A stretch of DNA of 64,000 bases from Anseranas semipalmata (GCA_013399115.1 VXAA01003323.1:24312-88311), one strand, 5' to 3'. Shown: positions 48,736-62,250, counted from the first letter of the stretch. Program-made: numbers and translations. Notes: generated by a model from the sequence alone, not told the origin.

Positions 48736-51700
48736 AGCACCTCCTGCTAGTTCCTTATGTTCATTATGAGACTACAGCGGTGGCCTCTTGGACCAGGGTA
48801 TTTAAAAGTACTTAGATCATTCACAAGCATAATGTTCAGTGATTTTCACTGGATTCTGATGATATATCTTCACTGCTAGTCAACGGAATAGAAGCAGTCT
48901 TACTGTGGTTGCACAGACGAGAGTAAATTTGCTTGCATGGAATTGTGAGTCCCTTTGGCTAAACTGCTTTCAGAATCAGGTTAGCAGTAGCACTTCTGGA
49001 TATCTGTATGCTTCACACCAGTGAGCAATAAAGACAGAATCTGATTCACATAGAAAGACTAACAAATATGTTTAAGTCCCTATTTGGATGTCTAGACATC
49101 TACACTTCACTAGGTTTCATAGCATTCATTAAAATGTATGCAATTTCATGAATCCCTAGATGTGCTTGTTTGCCTTTTAAGGTGATAAAGAACTTGCAAA
49201 ACTGTTATTTGGACACTGAAGAAATCCTGGTCTTTTAGCTTATTTTATTTCAGAGACAGTTCTGAGGTAACTAATTTCTAGTAATGTACATCTGGGAGAG
49301 CATTGCTAATGAACTACAGCTTCTGTAGCCTTGGAATTGAAAGAGGTAGTGAGGATGAGGAAGGAGGAAGTTCATGAGGTGAGAAAACATACATAGACTA
49401 AATATATAGGGTAGGGCTACCATTTGTTGGAGCCCTAGGATAGCTACAGGAAAAATGGCCAGACTGATTCCAAAGCAAGACAGAAATGGTCAAGGCTGCA
49501 TCAAGGTCCAAAGCATGATTAAAGGTCAAATGCGCACAGAAAATACTGAGCTGCTGCCTCTCTTCACTGCTGTGATAATACTTTTGGGAAGCCCTGGTAC
49601 ACAAATCCCTTCTTGCTGGGCTGGATAATGTCATTAGTAGCTGTCTGCTCTGAATGGAAGTGTGGATCACTGATTGTATATGATGAGGCTTCCCGCATGC
49701 AGTTCGTGCTACTGTTCCTGAGTAAAAAATACAGTTCTTCCTCTGTACAAAATATTCCAGCATCAAAAAGGTGAGGTACCTGTATTCACAGACTGTTTGT
49801 GGGCATCTCATAGATGCCCACTTATCACAGCTAGCTGCCTGTAGATCTAAGATCAAGAAAGAAGAAAAAATCTGTATGCATCTGTAGGATGTCAGGAATG
49901 TGACTGTAATAAAAATGTTCCCTGCTTGAAATATAACAGCCCTTTCCATGTAATTTGAATGCCTGCTGTTCATTTAAATTACCCACTGTGTGGGCTGTGT
50001 GCTATTATACCGTGCAAACATAAAAGGAATATATAGTATTTGCTTTCCCTAAAAAGAAATAAGGAATGCTAACGTAACACATTTTCATAAAAGCATAATC
50101 ACATTTATTTAAGAAAATTTGTTCTTAAAATGAAGAAAAACTTAAGAAATTATACCACTTACGCAAACTGGTTATACTCTTCTCATTGCCACTGTTGCTG
50201 TATCATAGGCTTTTAATATGCAAGAACTTGGCTTTGTTTAGATCATTAAAGGCCTCCAAAGACCTGGACTGTGATTGTGATCATGAAATTCTTTGTGTAG
50301 GCAATCAGCTAGGCACCTACTAGATCAAAACTTGAGTTCTCTGAACATTTCTCTTGAGTAAAGATGCTAGAATTGGATGCAAGAACGTTTTACAACTTCT
50401 GTTTATAAGCTCTGGGTCATTTAGAGTATAACTAAAGAACACAGTGTACACTATGCAGAGATACCTGAATCTGTGCCAAATAAGCTAGCTCCAAAATCAA
50501 AAACAGCACAGTCATCTCAGCTCAGCAGTTCTCAGAATAATTGGCTCTACCAAAAAAGTGTAGTGTGATGCCTTCAGAGACATGATGATTGTTCTTCTGG
50601 AACCTCTGCTAGTACATGCCTCCAGTGCTACATGCATGTATGCCCACCATTTGCAGAGTGGTCGAAAGATTAAAGGTTTGCACTCACAGCATTAAGACTT
50701 TACATAGCTTTATTTACTGTGCAGTAATGCAATCATTTGCACTCATGTCAATCTAGCACTACTGCATACTGAGTCACTCAGAATAAGCTCAGATGGTCAT
50801 TCAGGGATGTAAATGATGTATCTTATAACAGAATTTGTCCTGAAGACCCCCCCATCTATATAGACAGGTATGACACAGTCATGATAGTAGCACTCATGGC
50901 ATCAGATTCTCATTGTTTTTACACTGGGGTTTTGTGGACTTCTGTTAAGTCAGGACATATCTAGTAGGCATTTTTTTTTCTCTGTCATAGCACCTACTGA
51001 AGAAATGAGATTTCTCAGAATAAACTGACTTTTTTTTTTTTTTCCCTATAGTATATGCCTGTATAGGACAGCAAAACTTGTGTGCTTAACACAGTTTTCT
51101 TGCCAGTTTCATAAAATATCTCAGGGCTAGCTGAGAAGGCTGTCTGTTTCTGTTGCCCTTTCTAGGGGAGACTTTTTTAAGAAGTAAGCAATCTTTAAGC
51201 CAAATACCCAGTGGGTGAAAGCCTACCTTCATTGAAAGTAGACTTCAAGATGTGCAGGTTTACAAAGCTGAGAACTGGGACCTATCTGTGTAAGTGGGTT
51301 CTAAATAAATGTGCTCTTTCCATTCTGTAGCACTACTACAGTCCTGGAACAAGGATGAATGCAGGTATATTCTGACCAAATCAATTGTGCTGGCACAGAC
51401 AGAGAGAATACACTTGCGTTAGCTGCTACCACTTCATCATTCTGTGAGTAACAGGATCTCAAAAAACCCAGCAAATGTTCTCTCCCTGCTAAATTTGCTG
51501 ACGTTTCACAGATAAACCTGATCATTCTAATTCACTGCTGTATGGATTTTGAACATTTAATTTACAAAATATTCTCAATATAATTTCAGGGGCAACTATG
51601 CTGATGCATACAAATTGGAAATAGACAAGCAGTTTATTGAAGCAAGTTTTGGATGGGAATGTAATGGTTAGAAAAGATTTGCTTACAGACGTTTTGCTAA

Positions 51701-54700
51701 TCTGTCCTGTTTAACCACAAAGGATTCTCCCTGGAGAAGGGAGCTATCAGAGAAAGCAAGAGGAGAGGAATAGTTTGAAAGACTTCATTGAAGTCCTTCT
51801 AAGCAATAGAGAAGCTGTTTGATTCTTTCTGTAGCTTGTATTTCATTGCAAGAGGCCTCTTTGTTGAAATTTGTGTGGTTCTTTAAATTTATCTTGATTT
51901 CCGCGAACTTTATGAGGATTACCAATGAATGCAACAACCATGGCATTTACTCTGGGAAGAGACTGCTGCTCCCAAATACCAGGTGAAGCTGCAAAGTCTA
52001 GTTCAAGGCTGGAGGTTCATTTGTGGAAGTGACACTTAATATAGTTGTGCAGTCTGTTACTTCAGTTAACACAAAATTTTACATCTATGTGCCTGTTCAG
52101 TTTGGGGAGCTTGACTAAGTGCAGTATCTTTGTTGTTGTTGTTGTTGATTTTCTGTGTCTTATTTTTACTTTGCAAAACACCAACATGACCTGCTGATCT
52201 CCGCTAATTTCAAAATAAATGAAAATACAAGAGTTGAGTCCTTCGCTAAGTCCATATTGACAAAAGATTATCTGGATATTGCCAGAGTTCTTCCTTTCTA
52301 ATAATTTCAGAAGTCTTATACATTATTTTTTAATAAGTATTAGCCCAGTTTTCAATGTCAAATAATGCTAATTATAGCATCAGACCTGGAGAACTCGTCA
52401 CACTGACAACAGCCTGCAGGTTCTGGTATTGCTGTTGCTCCACACAGCAAGATCTAAAATTCAGCTCAGGAGTGCATGACTGGATTTTTCAAAAGCTAGG
52501 CACAGGACTGCCATTCTTACTCTGATGAGGCAGCAGTCTTAAAGAGCATAGCACCAGTACCCAGATCCTAGAAATGCATAGAGAAATATGTTTTTAACTG
52601 GCCTTTTATAGGGTGACCAAAATAAGAGGTAACATTATTCAAACAAATTTTACTCTGATCAAAACAAGTTGCAAATTACACTCCAGTCTTTAACCAGCTG
52701 GTATCTTTCACCAGATATTCTGCATGTCCACATTGTGGCCTCACATTACTGACAGCTGCCTATCCTGTGCTCAGTACCCTTATCTTCATTGCTTATTTTC
52801 GGATAGGACTATGCACCCCACACCAATCACTTGACCCCATTAGCACATATAACTCTGCAAAAGATTTGCTTGTTTGAAGTACAGTTCCTAAAAATCCTGC
52901 AGCAATCAGCACTTCATCGAAACCTATATATGATCTAATGTTCGGATGAGGTCCATAGACAACATTGTTCCACTACAAAGCAGATAAGCTTGAAGCATGA
53001 TGTCCTGTTGCTTCCAGGAGAGCTGCCTGTGACCTAATGGTCAAGGCTGCCTCACTTTGCTGATTATTTTGATCCTTCAGACAGGTTTGACTGAACATCA
53101 TGGTTCAACACAAGTTATTTTAACTCTTCTATTAGTCTTTTCCTTAGACACTACTTATGCACTAAGTAATTTCCAGAAATACTATGTCTAGGAATCAAAA
53201 AACAAGAGTTTCTCAATGAGATTCCCAATATCTTTTTTCAGATGTCCTCTTTAAGTTCATCAGTCTGTCTGGAAATTCAGTACAGAAAGCTATATTGAGA
53301 CAGGATACAGTTACTAGAACAGATTCACCTCTTATCAGGCCCCAGAGAAAGCTGAAAATGAGGGCTTATAACATATTTTAGATTATGCCCTTTTTAGGAG
53401 TTCAAAATCTCAAAGTCTGCTGTCTGTTGCATTTTCTGCAGTTCTGTGGTGCCTGACTAGCAAATAATAGAAACGTCTGCACCTTCTGACACTGCAGCCA
53501 TGAAGAAAAAACATCTATTTAAAAATATCCCACCCTGAAACAAAATAAACCTAGGGGAGAATAAATTAAAATATTGAAATAAATATTTAAAAATATTTGA
53601 AATTGCTAAATTATATGTGGAAAGATATTCACTTCAGTTCTAATTCTCCAAGGAAGGATTGAAAGGGCAATGTACCGAACAAGTATAAGTTAACTTTGGC
53701 TCTCTTGAAACCAGTGGTGTTAAAATGATTGACTCCACCAGTGAATTTATTCTACAAGATATATTACATAAATAGATTGTTAAAAACATACACCATTATC
53801 CAAAAAAGTATGTAGAATTAGGGAGGCAAGTTCTGGTCATTTTACAATCTTTTTATGAGACCTTCAGTATCAAGACTAACTTTAACCTCAGGTGGCTGAA
53901 AAAGAAAAAAATCAATTTCTAAAATTTCCACCATGTATACACAAAAACAAAAGCCCGGACACCGTCTCAGAAACCTCTAAGATAAATGTTTAACCAAGGA
54001 TCACACTGGAGAAAATTACTTTGACTCAGAAAAGCACAGAAATTTATTGCTGGATGTTACATATTACTGTTATCTCCTTGGGCTGTGCTATGTGATCACA
54101 GAATAATAGTGTACCAAACAGCTCTCTTTATTATAAAAATTTATGTATTTTTTCTTGATGACCTTGAAGTGGTATATTAGTTTAGTAGAAATTCAAGTAC
54201 TATGCAAAAGTCACAGTAACAATACATTATAACAATATGTCAATGAATATTCATGAAAGTTTGGAAAAAAAAAAAAAGAAATTTGGATATCCAATGATAA
54301 AATTAAAATGTACTAATCAGAATAACTAAGATTAAAAAGTATATACATAAGATATGTTAAAAGTGGTAGAAAAAACATGCTTAAGAGGATAGTTCCCTCA
54401 AGTTGTCCCCAGGATATTTTTAGATACTTTTTCCATTTTCCATTTTGTCAAGTACTGAGGGTAATCACTTTTGTCTGGTGAAACTGGATACATGAAAAGA
54501 TTTTTTCATCTTCTCACTGGGTTCATGATTTGGATTTGTTTCTGATTCATTTGAACTCAAGATTGCTATCTGCCTCTTGAAATCCATAACTATGTCTGCT
54601 CCCAGAAAATTTGCCTTTCATGGGTTAAGAAATAGTGTGACATTTCCATTGTTGGTGCAGTATATATTCATCTTTGAGCTAAAAATAATTATCCAGAATA

Positions 54701-57700
54701 CAAGATTTCTTCCTGGTCTATTTAAGTACGGTCTGTGTGAAGTCTGCTATCCTGTGTGAAGTCCAATAGATGTAACTCAATACAATATTAGATTATGATT
54801 TAAGCAACCCTGGAAATTTAAACTAAAGTATCCTGTACTTAGTTCTCTGTTCTGTGTTGTCTCAGGTAATTCAGAGCAAAAACAAGAAAAGAAATAGTTA
54901 ATGGTACAAAAAGGCACAGATAATTTATAGCATATACTACTTGATAATGTGAAAATGGTTGGCCTAGAGCTCAGATTCTGAAAGTGGGTGCATCTTTTAC
55001 AAGAAGAAAGACTGTCAGCCTTGCCACTGATTTCTTGCTGTTAATATAAGAAATATGGGCTGTATTAATGCAATAGTCTCCAGCCTGTGTTTTTGCTTTA
55101 TCGTTTGCATCATCTCCCCCAAAACAGTCAAAGCTAATGCTGTCCTCATTTGGTCTCCCAGTAATCTTTTCAACCTTTGCCCTGTTGTCACAATTCTGGC
55201 CTTGCAAACCAAGACAAAGCAAATCCAAGCAAATAAATTAGCTCTGTAATTTCTTAGAGTGCTATTTTAATTACAAGTATCTTTCAACTGCCTTTGCACA
55301 GAACAAAGGGCCTTTGAGAGTGGAGCAAGTCATAGCTGCAACCATTTCAGAGCCCTTTTCATTGACAGAATAGTGCAAAGGGTTTTTCTGCAAATATTAA
55401 TCACATCTATTACCAGTTTTGATGAATAGATCTTAATCACAAAATATTTCCATGTTAGTCATAAAAATTATCTTTTTACAAGAAAATTCTTCACTGACTT
55501 CCTTTCAATGTGTGCAAATGTTTAGCAGATATGAACAGAAGTTTGTAGTCAGGAATCTATTAAATGCAACCAGATTTCTACACAATAGGAAAAGGAAAAG
55601 GGTTTACTGGACAGACAAAATTACATCAGACGTGGTAGAGTTTCAGGGTCCAGCTCCCAGAAAGTTCAGCCTAATGTACTGCACAGAAGAATATGTGGCA
55701 AAGGTCAATAAGAAGATGGAGTAGAAATAATAAAAACTATTGTGTCTGAAGTCATTTGGAGGACAAAGAGAACCACAGAAAAAGTTAAAATGATATCTTT
55801 AAATGATGCTGTGGCATTCTGTCTCCAACAGACAGTGCAAAAAGCGAAGAAAATCAGAGATGACCACAATTTTAAAGGATGATATAGAAAAGTCACAAAG
55901 TAAAAGTATAAGAACTGCCCCGTTTCATTACTCTGCAGTGAAGAATGCAGGCTAAAATGGTGGGCGTCCATTTTTCCATATATAGAGTTTCTTCAGAAAT
56001 TCTCTGAACTACAAAGTTTTAAATGATTGTAGCATGTCACCAGGGGGATTGTACTGTATGTTCCACTGATTTCCATATTTTTCAGAATAGACTTACTTTT
56101 TTGCATAGGTCAAAGCCAATAGCATAATTTCCCCATACCTGTGCAACTTCATAGTTTTAACTAGACTGCATTTTAAAATTATATGTCTCTTCTGTCACAT
56201 CCATTTATGTGTGTATTTATAAACAAATAAACACACACACACAAAAAAATACACTTTAAGTTTGTAAAATGAGAGATTTCATTTAGGTAACAGTACCTAT
56301 AACAGAAATCAATGTATCTGTTAGATAATTATCCATTATTTCCGAAGTATGATGATATTGTATATTCAGATAGAGAACAGAACATTTTTGCTCAAAATAC
56401 TGTACAAAACAAACAAATAACCAGACTAAACCAAACCAACCAAACAACAACAACAAAAACAGCCTTCCTTTCTCTTCATGGTTACTTTGTCAGTTCTCTG
56501 CCTCCATGTCAAAACATAGGGGAAACAGACATTTAAATTAAAGGGTTTGGTCAAAATTCCCAATGCTTTGCTCATTCATTAAACACGTCACTTTTTTGAG
56601 ACTGTCATGATCAACTGAATCTGTGCTGATTACTGACCACATAGCAGTGCTTGCTGTTATTTGTATAGTGTTTACGTATTCAGTTTCCACAGTCCAGCCA
56701 ATAAGAAAGTCAACATTTTGAAAGGATGCTTCATACAACTTTTAAAATTTATCCAGAAAATATAATTAACACAGATCTTGCATTTTCTTCATCTCTGAGA
56801 GGATGATGACAAAGTATAAAAAAAAAAAAAAAAAATGCAGTGTTAGTCTTTCTTGTTTCAAGCAGTGGAACACAACAGATATAATTGAATTTGAAACCAG
56901 TGGGCTGTTGCCAACCATGTGTTTCTAAAAATTGGTCACATGTGAACACTTTTAGGAACTGAAACACACATAAACTAACATTTCCTGAAGGTTTGCAAAT
57001 TTGGAGATGTTTATGATACATCAGAAAATACATGTCTGTATTTTTAAGATTAGATGATACTGAAAACCGGCACTATCTTCTTCCTATACAAAACCTACCT
57101 GTAAGTAGTGAACACCAGACACCTCTGGAAAAGAATGGAATTTCAGAATTAATGTTGGTGCTGCTGATGAAAGGTTCAATTAGTTGTTTTGCATGGGATA
57201 TTTTCATATGAAACAGCTACTACTTGTGTGTCAAAACTCCCCAACATATGGCACTCTTTATTTAAAGTAAAGTCAAGAACAAACACTAAGCCCTTAAACA
57301 CAGTATCGTACCATTCAGTGACATTTACATTTTTATTTTGGCAGAAGGATATTATCCTTTAGCCAGTCTTGCAAGGTCAGATGGGAGTCAGAAGCTCAAA
57401 TTGTGCTTTTCAGCTTTTACCTCATCACCTGAGGTTACTGCAGGCAAACACTTGGGCTTTGAAAATTAAAACTTAAAGTACTATTAAAGTGCATCAGCCC
57501 AGGCATAAAGATCATTTTCTTCCCATTTACTGTGAAAATTCGGTGAAACCATGCTTTTTTTCTCACTTGCAACTGCAGTTACTAAACATATTCCCAGGCT
57601 TCTATACAGCACGTTATTGTACTTACTCCCCTTCAGTTGCAGTCTGTATTTGAAATATTCTGATTAAATCAGGATATTCCACTGTGACCAGAGAATAAAA

Positions 57701-59502
57701 GTAACTGGCTTCAATGTGGAAACATAACGCTTGTAACAGGCGTGCTTCAGATTGAGTCAGTTGTTTTGCACATCTCTGTTTACAGCCATTCACATACTGT
57801 GACTGAGACAAAGTAAGCATTAGAAGTGGTTATAAAATGAATCAAGCAAGCTCTGGATTCTAAAATATATAGATAAAAAATCTAGAATTATATAAGTGAC
57901 ATGAGGGTTAGGATACCTTTCTCAACCCATATAAACTCAGTTCTGTCATGCTGAGTATAATTAAGCTGGGCATATCAGTTCTACTGGTATCTTGCAGTGC
58001 AAGAAAAGCATTATATGCATGGAAAAGGCTAATTTAAAATGAAGCAATTATTTTTATGGATTAATTCACCTTCTATATCCAAAAAGTCCTATCATTTCCC
58101 AATGAATCATAGCTCATACTGCTATGTGTATAAGTCCTCTATGTCAAAGAGCATAAGCAAGGGTAAGATTTGCAAAGTGACATCCACAAGTGGAAAAAAA
58201 AAAAAAATCCAGATTCAGTAATGAAAAATTATCACTGCTGCAGGAGCTCCCTTTAAGATGTTAAGTTGCCAAAGTACTACTTATGAATTAGAGATATTTT
58301 TGAAAACAGTGTGCTTTTTTCTTTTTATGCAAAAAGGTCAATTATAACTTGAAAGAAAACAGTCTTTTTGTTCTAAGAAAAATATTAAAGAGGAATCATT
58401 AATATATGGTGGAACAAATCCATCCTTGGCTCACCTGAGTCAGCGCTAAAGAAGAAAGTCAGCCAAAAGGAAAGAGCTGAGGTAAGAGTTTCTAAATCAA
58501 CAATAGGAAATTAACAAACTGTATTTGCTTGCATGCATCATAGATGTTTTCTTGCTGCTGCTGTTATTATTTAGTAATTTTATACTACATCCGGTATTTC
58601 CAGGCCTCATTCTGTTCAAGGAAAGGAAGCCAAAGAGTGACTGTTTAGTCCCGATGGTGTGAATTCCTGCCCATCTCCAAGCATGCAAGTCAGATACTAG
58701 TTCTCAAGATACTCTTTCTGCAATAAAAATAGACCACAGAAGGTTGAACTTTCACTTCCGCTGCCGACTTCCAGGAAAGAAAGGAAATGATAATAAATCC
58801 CTTGCTTCACCTGGGATAAGTAGTTATATAGAAAGTGTCTCATTGACAAAGATGTTGTCATATCTCTGTCTCTGGGCCTGTGGCCATGTCTGTGCCATCG
58901 CAGACTGTGAAAATGCTGCTGTTTCTCTTCCATTTGTTTCTGCCTTAAAATGGACATAACGACATTCTAGGAAACTAAATTACATTCAGCATGGGAACAC
59001 TGCATATTAAGAAAGGTTTGCATCAGTCACCTTTCTTTCCCTGGTCATAACATGACTTGTCCATGGCAAAGTGTCTCCACTGACATCCCAGAAGTATTGG
59101 TAGGAGTCTTTTACCAGACACAGATTAAATAGTAATTGCAGCTCCCTTATTTTCTTCCCAGCAAATGTTATATTTAGAAGCCAGATAAGTGATAAACAAA
59201 TTTCTTATTGCTGTCAAGAAACCACTTGAGCAAGGTTGTTGCACAAATGTGGTACATTTGTACATTTGTGAGTCCTGGGCCCTCATTTGCCTTAACCAAA
59301 TGCTATCTGCTACTTCCGCCTGCCACATTTTTCAGAAGAACCTTTTTGCAGCCTAGAAACTCCCTGCTGTTCATGTAAACACTTATGAATGTGTATATGT
59401 CTGCTTATGTGTACATGTCTGAACTAATTTAGGACTTTCTCCATTTTATACTTTGCTTAAGGTTTTGTAGGATCAAAGTTCTCTCTTCCAAAGACCTCTT
59501 CT
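48736..59502. other. Intergenic, no gene recognised
   Basis: Long AT-rich stretch with short A/T runs and a TTG array near 52.13 kb. Pieces at 48846-48985 and 50900-50960 loosely resemble the ancient repeat at 39744. A 191-codon minus-strand frame at 49398-49973 is the only sizeable ATG frame and has no recognisable domain. Confidence 0.7.
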
Positions 59503-59507
59503 GTGAA
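59503..59507. repeat. Target-site duplication, left copy (GTGAA)
   Basis: Five bases immediately before the LTR, identical to 60092-60096 immediately after it. Confidence 0.85.
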
Positions 59508-60091
59508 TGTACTGGGACTGGCCAGGATAGAGTTAACTTTCCCTGCAGCAGCCCTTGTAGCTAGAACAGCGCTGGTATCACACCACTGTTTGGCTACTGC
59601 CGAGCAGTGCTGGCACAGCACCAGGACTCTCTCCAGACCCCCAAAGCCAGTAGGTGGGGGTGGGCAAGAAGTGGGGAGGGAACATCCCCAGGGCAGCTGA
59701 CCTAAACCGACCAAAGGGATATTCCATACCATATGATGTCACACTCAGCAATAAAAGCTGGGAAAGGGAAGGAGAAGGGGGGGGCTCTCGTTGCGAAGAC
59801 GTCTGTCCTTCCGATCAACCACTGCGGGTACTGAGGCTCTGCGTCCCAGGACGTGGCCGGGCATCGCTCGTTGGTGGGAGAATCACTTGTTTTCTCTTTT
59901 TCTCTGTGCTTGCGCACAGGCTTTGCTTGTACATATATATATATTTGTTGTTTTTTTTTCTTCCTCTTCTCTAATTAAACTATCCTTATCTCAACCTGTG
60001 AGTTTTTTTTCTCCCCCTCTTCCTTTGAGGAGGGGGAGTGAGAGAGCGGTTGTGGTGGAGTTCAGCTGCCCAGCAGGGTAAAACCACCACA
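59508..60091 (+). mobile_element. Complete solo LTR of an endogenous retrovirus-type element
   Basis: A 584-bp block begins TGTACTGGGACTGG and ends AAACCACCACA, the TG...CA termini of an LTR. It is flanked by the identical 5-bp sequence GTGAA at 59503-59507 and 60092-60096, a target-site duplication. Inside are AATAAA at 59750 (in AGCAATAAAAGCTGGG, which may serve as TATA-like element or poly(A) signal), a G-rich run near 59778, and ATTAAACT at about 59974 followed by a T/C-rich segment typical of U5. The organisation matches a common avian LTR group, probably ERVL-like given the 5-bp duplication. There is no internal region, so it is a product of LTR-LTR recombination. No coding sequence is retained. 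Confidence 0.9.
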
Positions 60092-60096
60092 GTGAA
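60092..60096. repeat. Target-site duplication, right copy (GTGAA)
   Basis: Five bases immediately after the LTR, identical to 59503-59507. Confidence 0.85.
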
Positions 60097-60343
60097 GCAT
60101 ACAGATTTCATGGAATTTATTGCAGTTTCTTCCATGAAGGTTAAAATGTGTTAGAGGAAAAGACTGGCCACAGGTTACTTGACTTTACTTTTGATTACAC
60201 AAATTTGTTGCAAGCCTGGCAGAGGTTGGGGATGTTGTGAAACAATTGTTAATTGACCCTCTTACAGAAATCTGAAAAGTTTTAGTGTGCTTGGCTACAC
60301 ACAGCTTTCTTAATGAGTTCCATAACCATAGATGTGGCTTTGT

Positions 60344-60390
60344 TTCTTGAGAAACCATCTAATCATATTCTTGAGAAACCATCTAATCAT
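60344..60390. repeat. Perfect tandem duplication, 23-bp unit plus 1-bp spacer
   Basis: 60344-60366 and 60368-60390 are identical (TTCTTGAGAAACC...TAATCAT), separated by one A. It is a recent small tandem duplication between the solo LTR and the hexamer array. Confidence 0.95.
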
Positions 60391-60485
60391 TTTGTTGAGT
60401 TATACACTTCTGAAGTCTAGAGAACAGTATTTTCCAAGACATTTAATCAAATAGCTCTTCTCCAAGATAGTCATTGACATTCTCT

Positions 60486-60600
60486 TTTTTTCTTTTCCTT
60501 TCTTTTTCTTTTTCTTTTTCTTTTTCTTTTTTTTTCTTTTTCTTTTTCTTTTTCTTTTTCTTTTTCTTTTTCTTTTTCTTTTTCTTTTTCTTTTTCTTTT
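60486..60600. repeat. TCTTTT hexamer array left of gap
   Basis: A near-pure 6-bp pyrimidine array (CTTTTT phase) runs directly into the N gap. On the minus strand it is an A/G-only tract. The long Lys/Glu-type frames predicted across it are artefacts of the repeat. Confidence 0.95.
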
Positions 60601-60714
60601 NNNNNNNNNNNNNNNNNNNNNNNNNNNNNNNNNNNNNNNNNNNNNNNNNNNNNNNNNNNNNNNNNNNNNNNNNNNNNNNNNNNNNNNNNNNNNNNNNNNN
60701 NNNNNNNNNNNNNN
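60601..60714. other. Sequence gap (114 N)
   Basis: Unresolved bases between two hexamer arrays. True length is unknown because arrays like these are commonly collapsed in assemblies. Confidence 0.99.
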
Positions 60715-60800
60715 CTTTTCCTTTTCCGTTTCCTTTTCCTTTTCCTTTTCCTTTTCCTTTTCCTTTTCCTTTTCCTTTTCCTTTTCCTTTTCCTTTTCTT
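60715..60800. repeat. CCTTTT hexamer array right of gap
   Basis: A 6-bp array with the unit CCTTTT, differing by one base per unit from the TCTTTT array on the left of the gap. It decays into TTC/TTTTTC sequence by about 60835. Confidence 0.93.
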
Positions 60801-60959
60801 CTTTTTCTTCTTTTTCTATTATTTCTATTCTTTTTCTATTTAAAATAACACAGCATTTAACATAGCGTTTTACTGTGTCGAGTGTTTTCATTGTCTCTAG
60901 ACTCTGCAAAGTTCAGAAAAAGTGGAGAGAGGTGAAGGAATTCCGAAAAAAATCGGTTA

Positions 60960-62250
60960 AATTATGTGACGCCTGAGGGACACCACTTGAGGGACACCGC
61001 TTGTCGCTGGTCTCCACGTGGACATTGAGCTATTGACTCCAACTCTTTGGATACAGCCATCCAGACAATTCTTTATCCACCAAATAGTCCATCCATCAAA
61101 ACCACATCTCTCCAATCTAGAGACAAGGATGTTTTATGGGACAGTATCAAAGACTTTGCACGTATCCAGGTAGCTGACATCAGTTGCTCTTCCCTTGTCC
61201 TCCAATGCTGTCTACTCTGTTGTAGAAGGCCAACAAGTTAGTGAGGCATGATTTGCCCTTTGTGAAGCATGATGGCTGTCTCCAATCACCTCCCTGTCTT
61301 CCATATGCCTTAACACGTTTTCCAGGAGGATCTGCTCCATGATCTTACTGGGCACAGAGGTGAGGCTGACTGGTCTGTAATTCCCTGGGTCCTCTATTTT
61401 ACCCTTTTTAAAATCAGGGGTTATGTTTCCCCTTTTCCATTCACTGCAGACTTAATCTGACAGCCACAACTTTTCAAATATGATGGATAGAGGCTTAACA
61501 ACTTCATCTGCCAGTTCCATCAGGACTCTGGGATGCATCTCATCAAGTCCTATGGACTTGCGCACCTTCAAGTTCCTCAGATGGTCTTGAACCTGATTTT
61601 TTCCTATGATGGGTTGGACTTCTTTCCCCTACTCCCTGCATCGAGATTCCGGGAAGTATGGTAAGAGCACCTGCCAGCGAAGACAGTCAAAAAAGTTGAG
61701 CACCTCAGCCTTCTCAACATCAGTTGCAGCCAGGCCTCCTGTCTCACTTGTCAGGTGGGGTACAATTTCTTTTATCTTCCTTTGTTGACTTATGTATCTG
61801 CAGAAAGTCTTTTTGTTGTTCTTTACATCCCTAGCCAAGTTTAGCTCTATCTGTGCCATGGCTTTCCTAATCCCATCTCTACACTCCTGGGCCATATCCC
61901 AATAATCTTCCAGGATGTACATCCCTGCCTCCACTGTCTACACATTTCCTTTTTGTGCTATAGTTTGGTTAAGAGGCCCTGACTCAGCCATGCTGGTCTG
62001 CCTTCCTTGCCTGGTTTCTTGCATGTTGGAATTGAGATCTCCTGTGCCCTAAGAGAAATGTCTTCAAATATCTCCCAGCTCTCTTCTGCCACTTTATTCC
62101 TGAGGAAAGTTTCCCAGGGGATCCCATACATGAGACCTTAGAACAGCTGAAAGTTTGCCTTCCTGAGGCTTAGGGTCTTGATAGTTCTGGGAATATAGGC
62201 AGAAGCAGAAAGGAACTTGATCCATATATCCACCTCAAATCTTCTCACAG
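60960..62250 (-). mobile_element. CR1 LINE ORF2 internal fragment, both ends missing
   Basis: Minus-orientation CR1 covering the endonuclease-RT linker and the N-terminal half of RT. The minus frame 61934-61629 contains a classical CR1 linker (ARDVKNNKKTFCRYISQQRK). Further on, antisense sequence near 61320-61400 corresponds to the RT fingers and 61060-61260 to the palm before the YADD motif. It stops near 60963 before the FADD motif and 3' UTR. A CR1 normally keeps its 3' end, so loss of it here implies a later deletion or rearrangement next to the hexamer array and gap. Confidence 0.88.

Noticed and set aside
60400..60909. 169-codon Lys/Glu repeat frame and its Phe/Pro counterpart
   Set aside because: Both are translations of the hexamer arrays and the N gap.
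61629..61934. 101-codon minus-strand frame as a host gene
   Set aside because: The translation is CR1 ORF2 linker sequence, part of the LINE.
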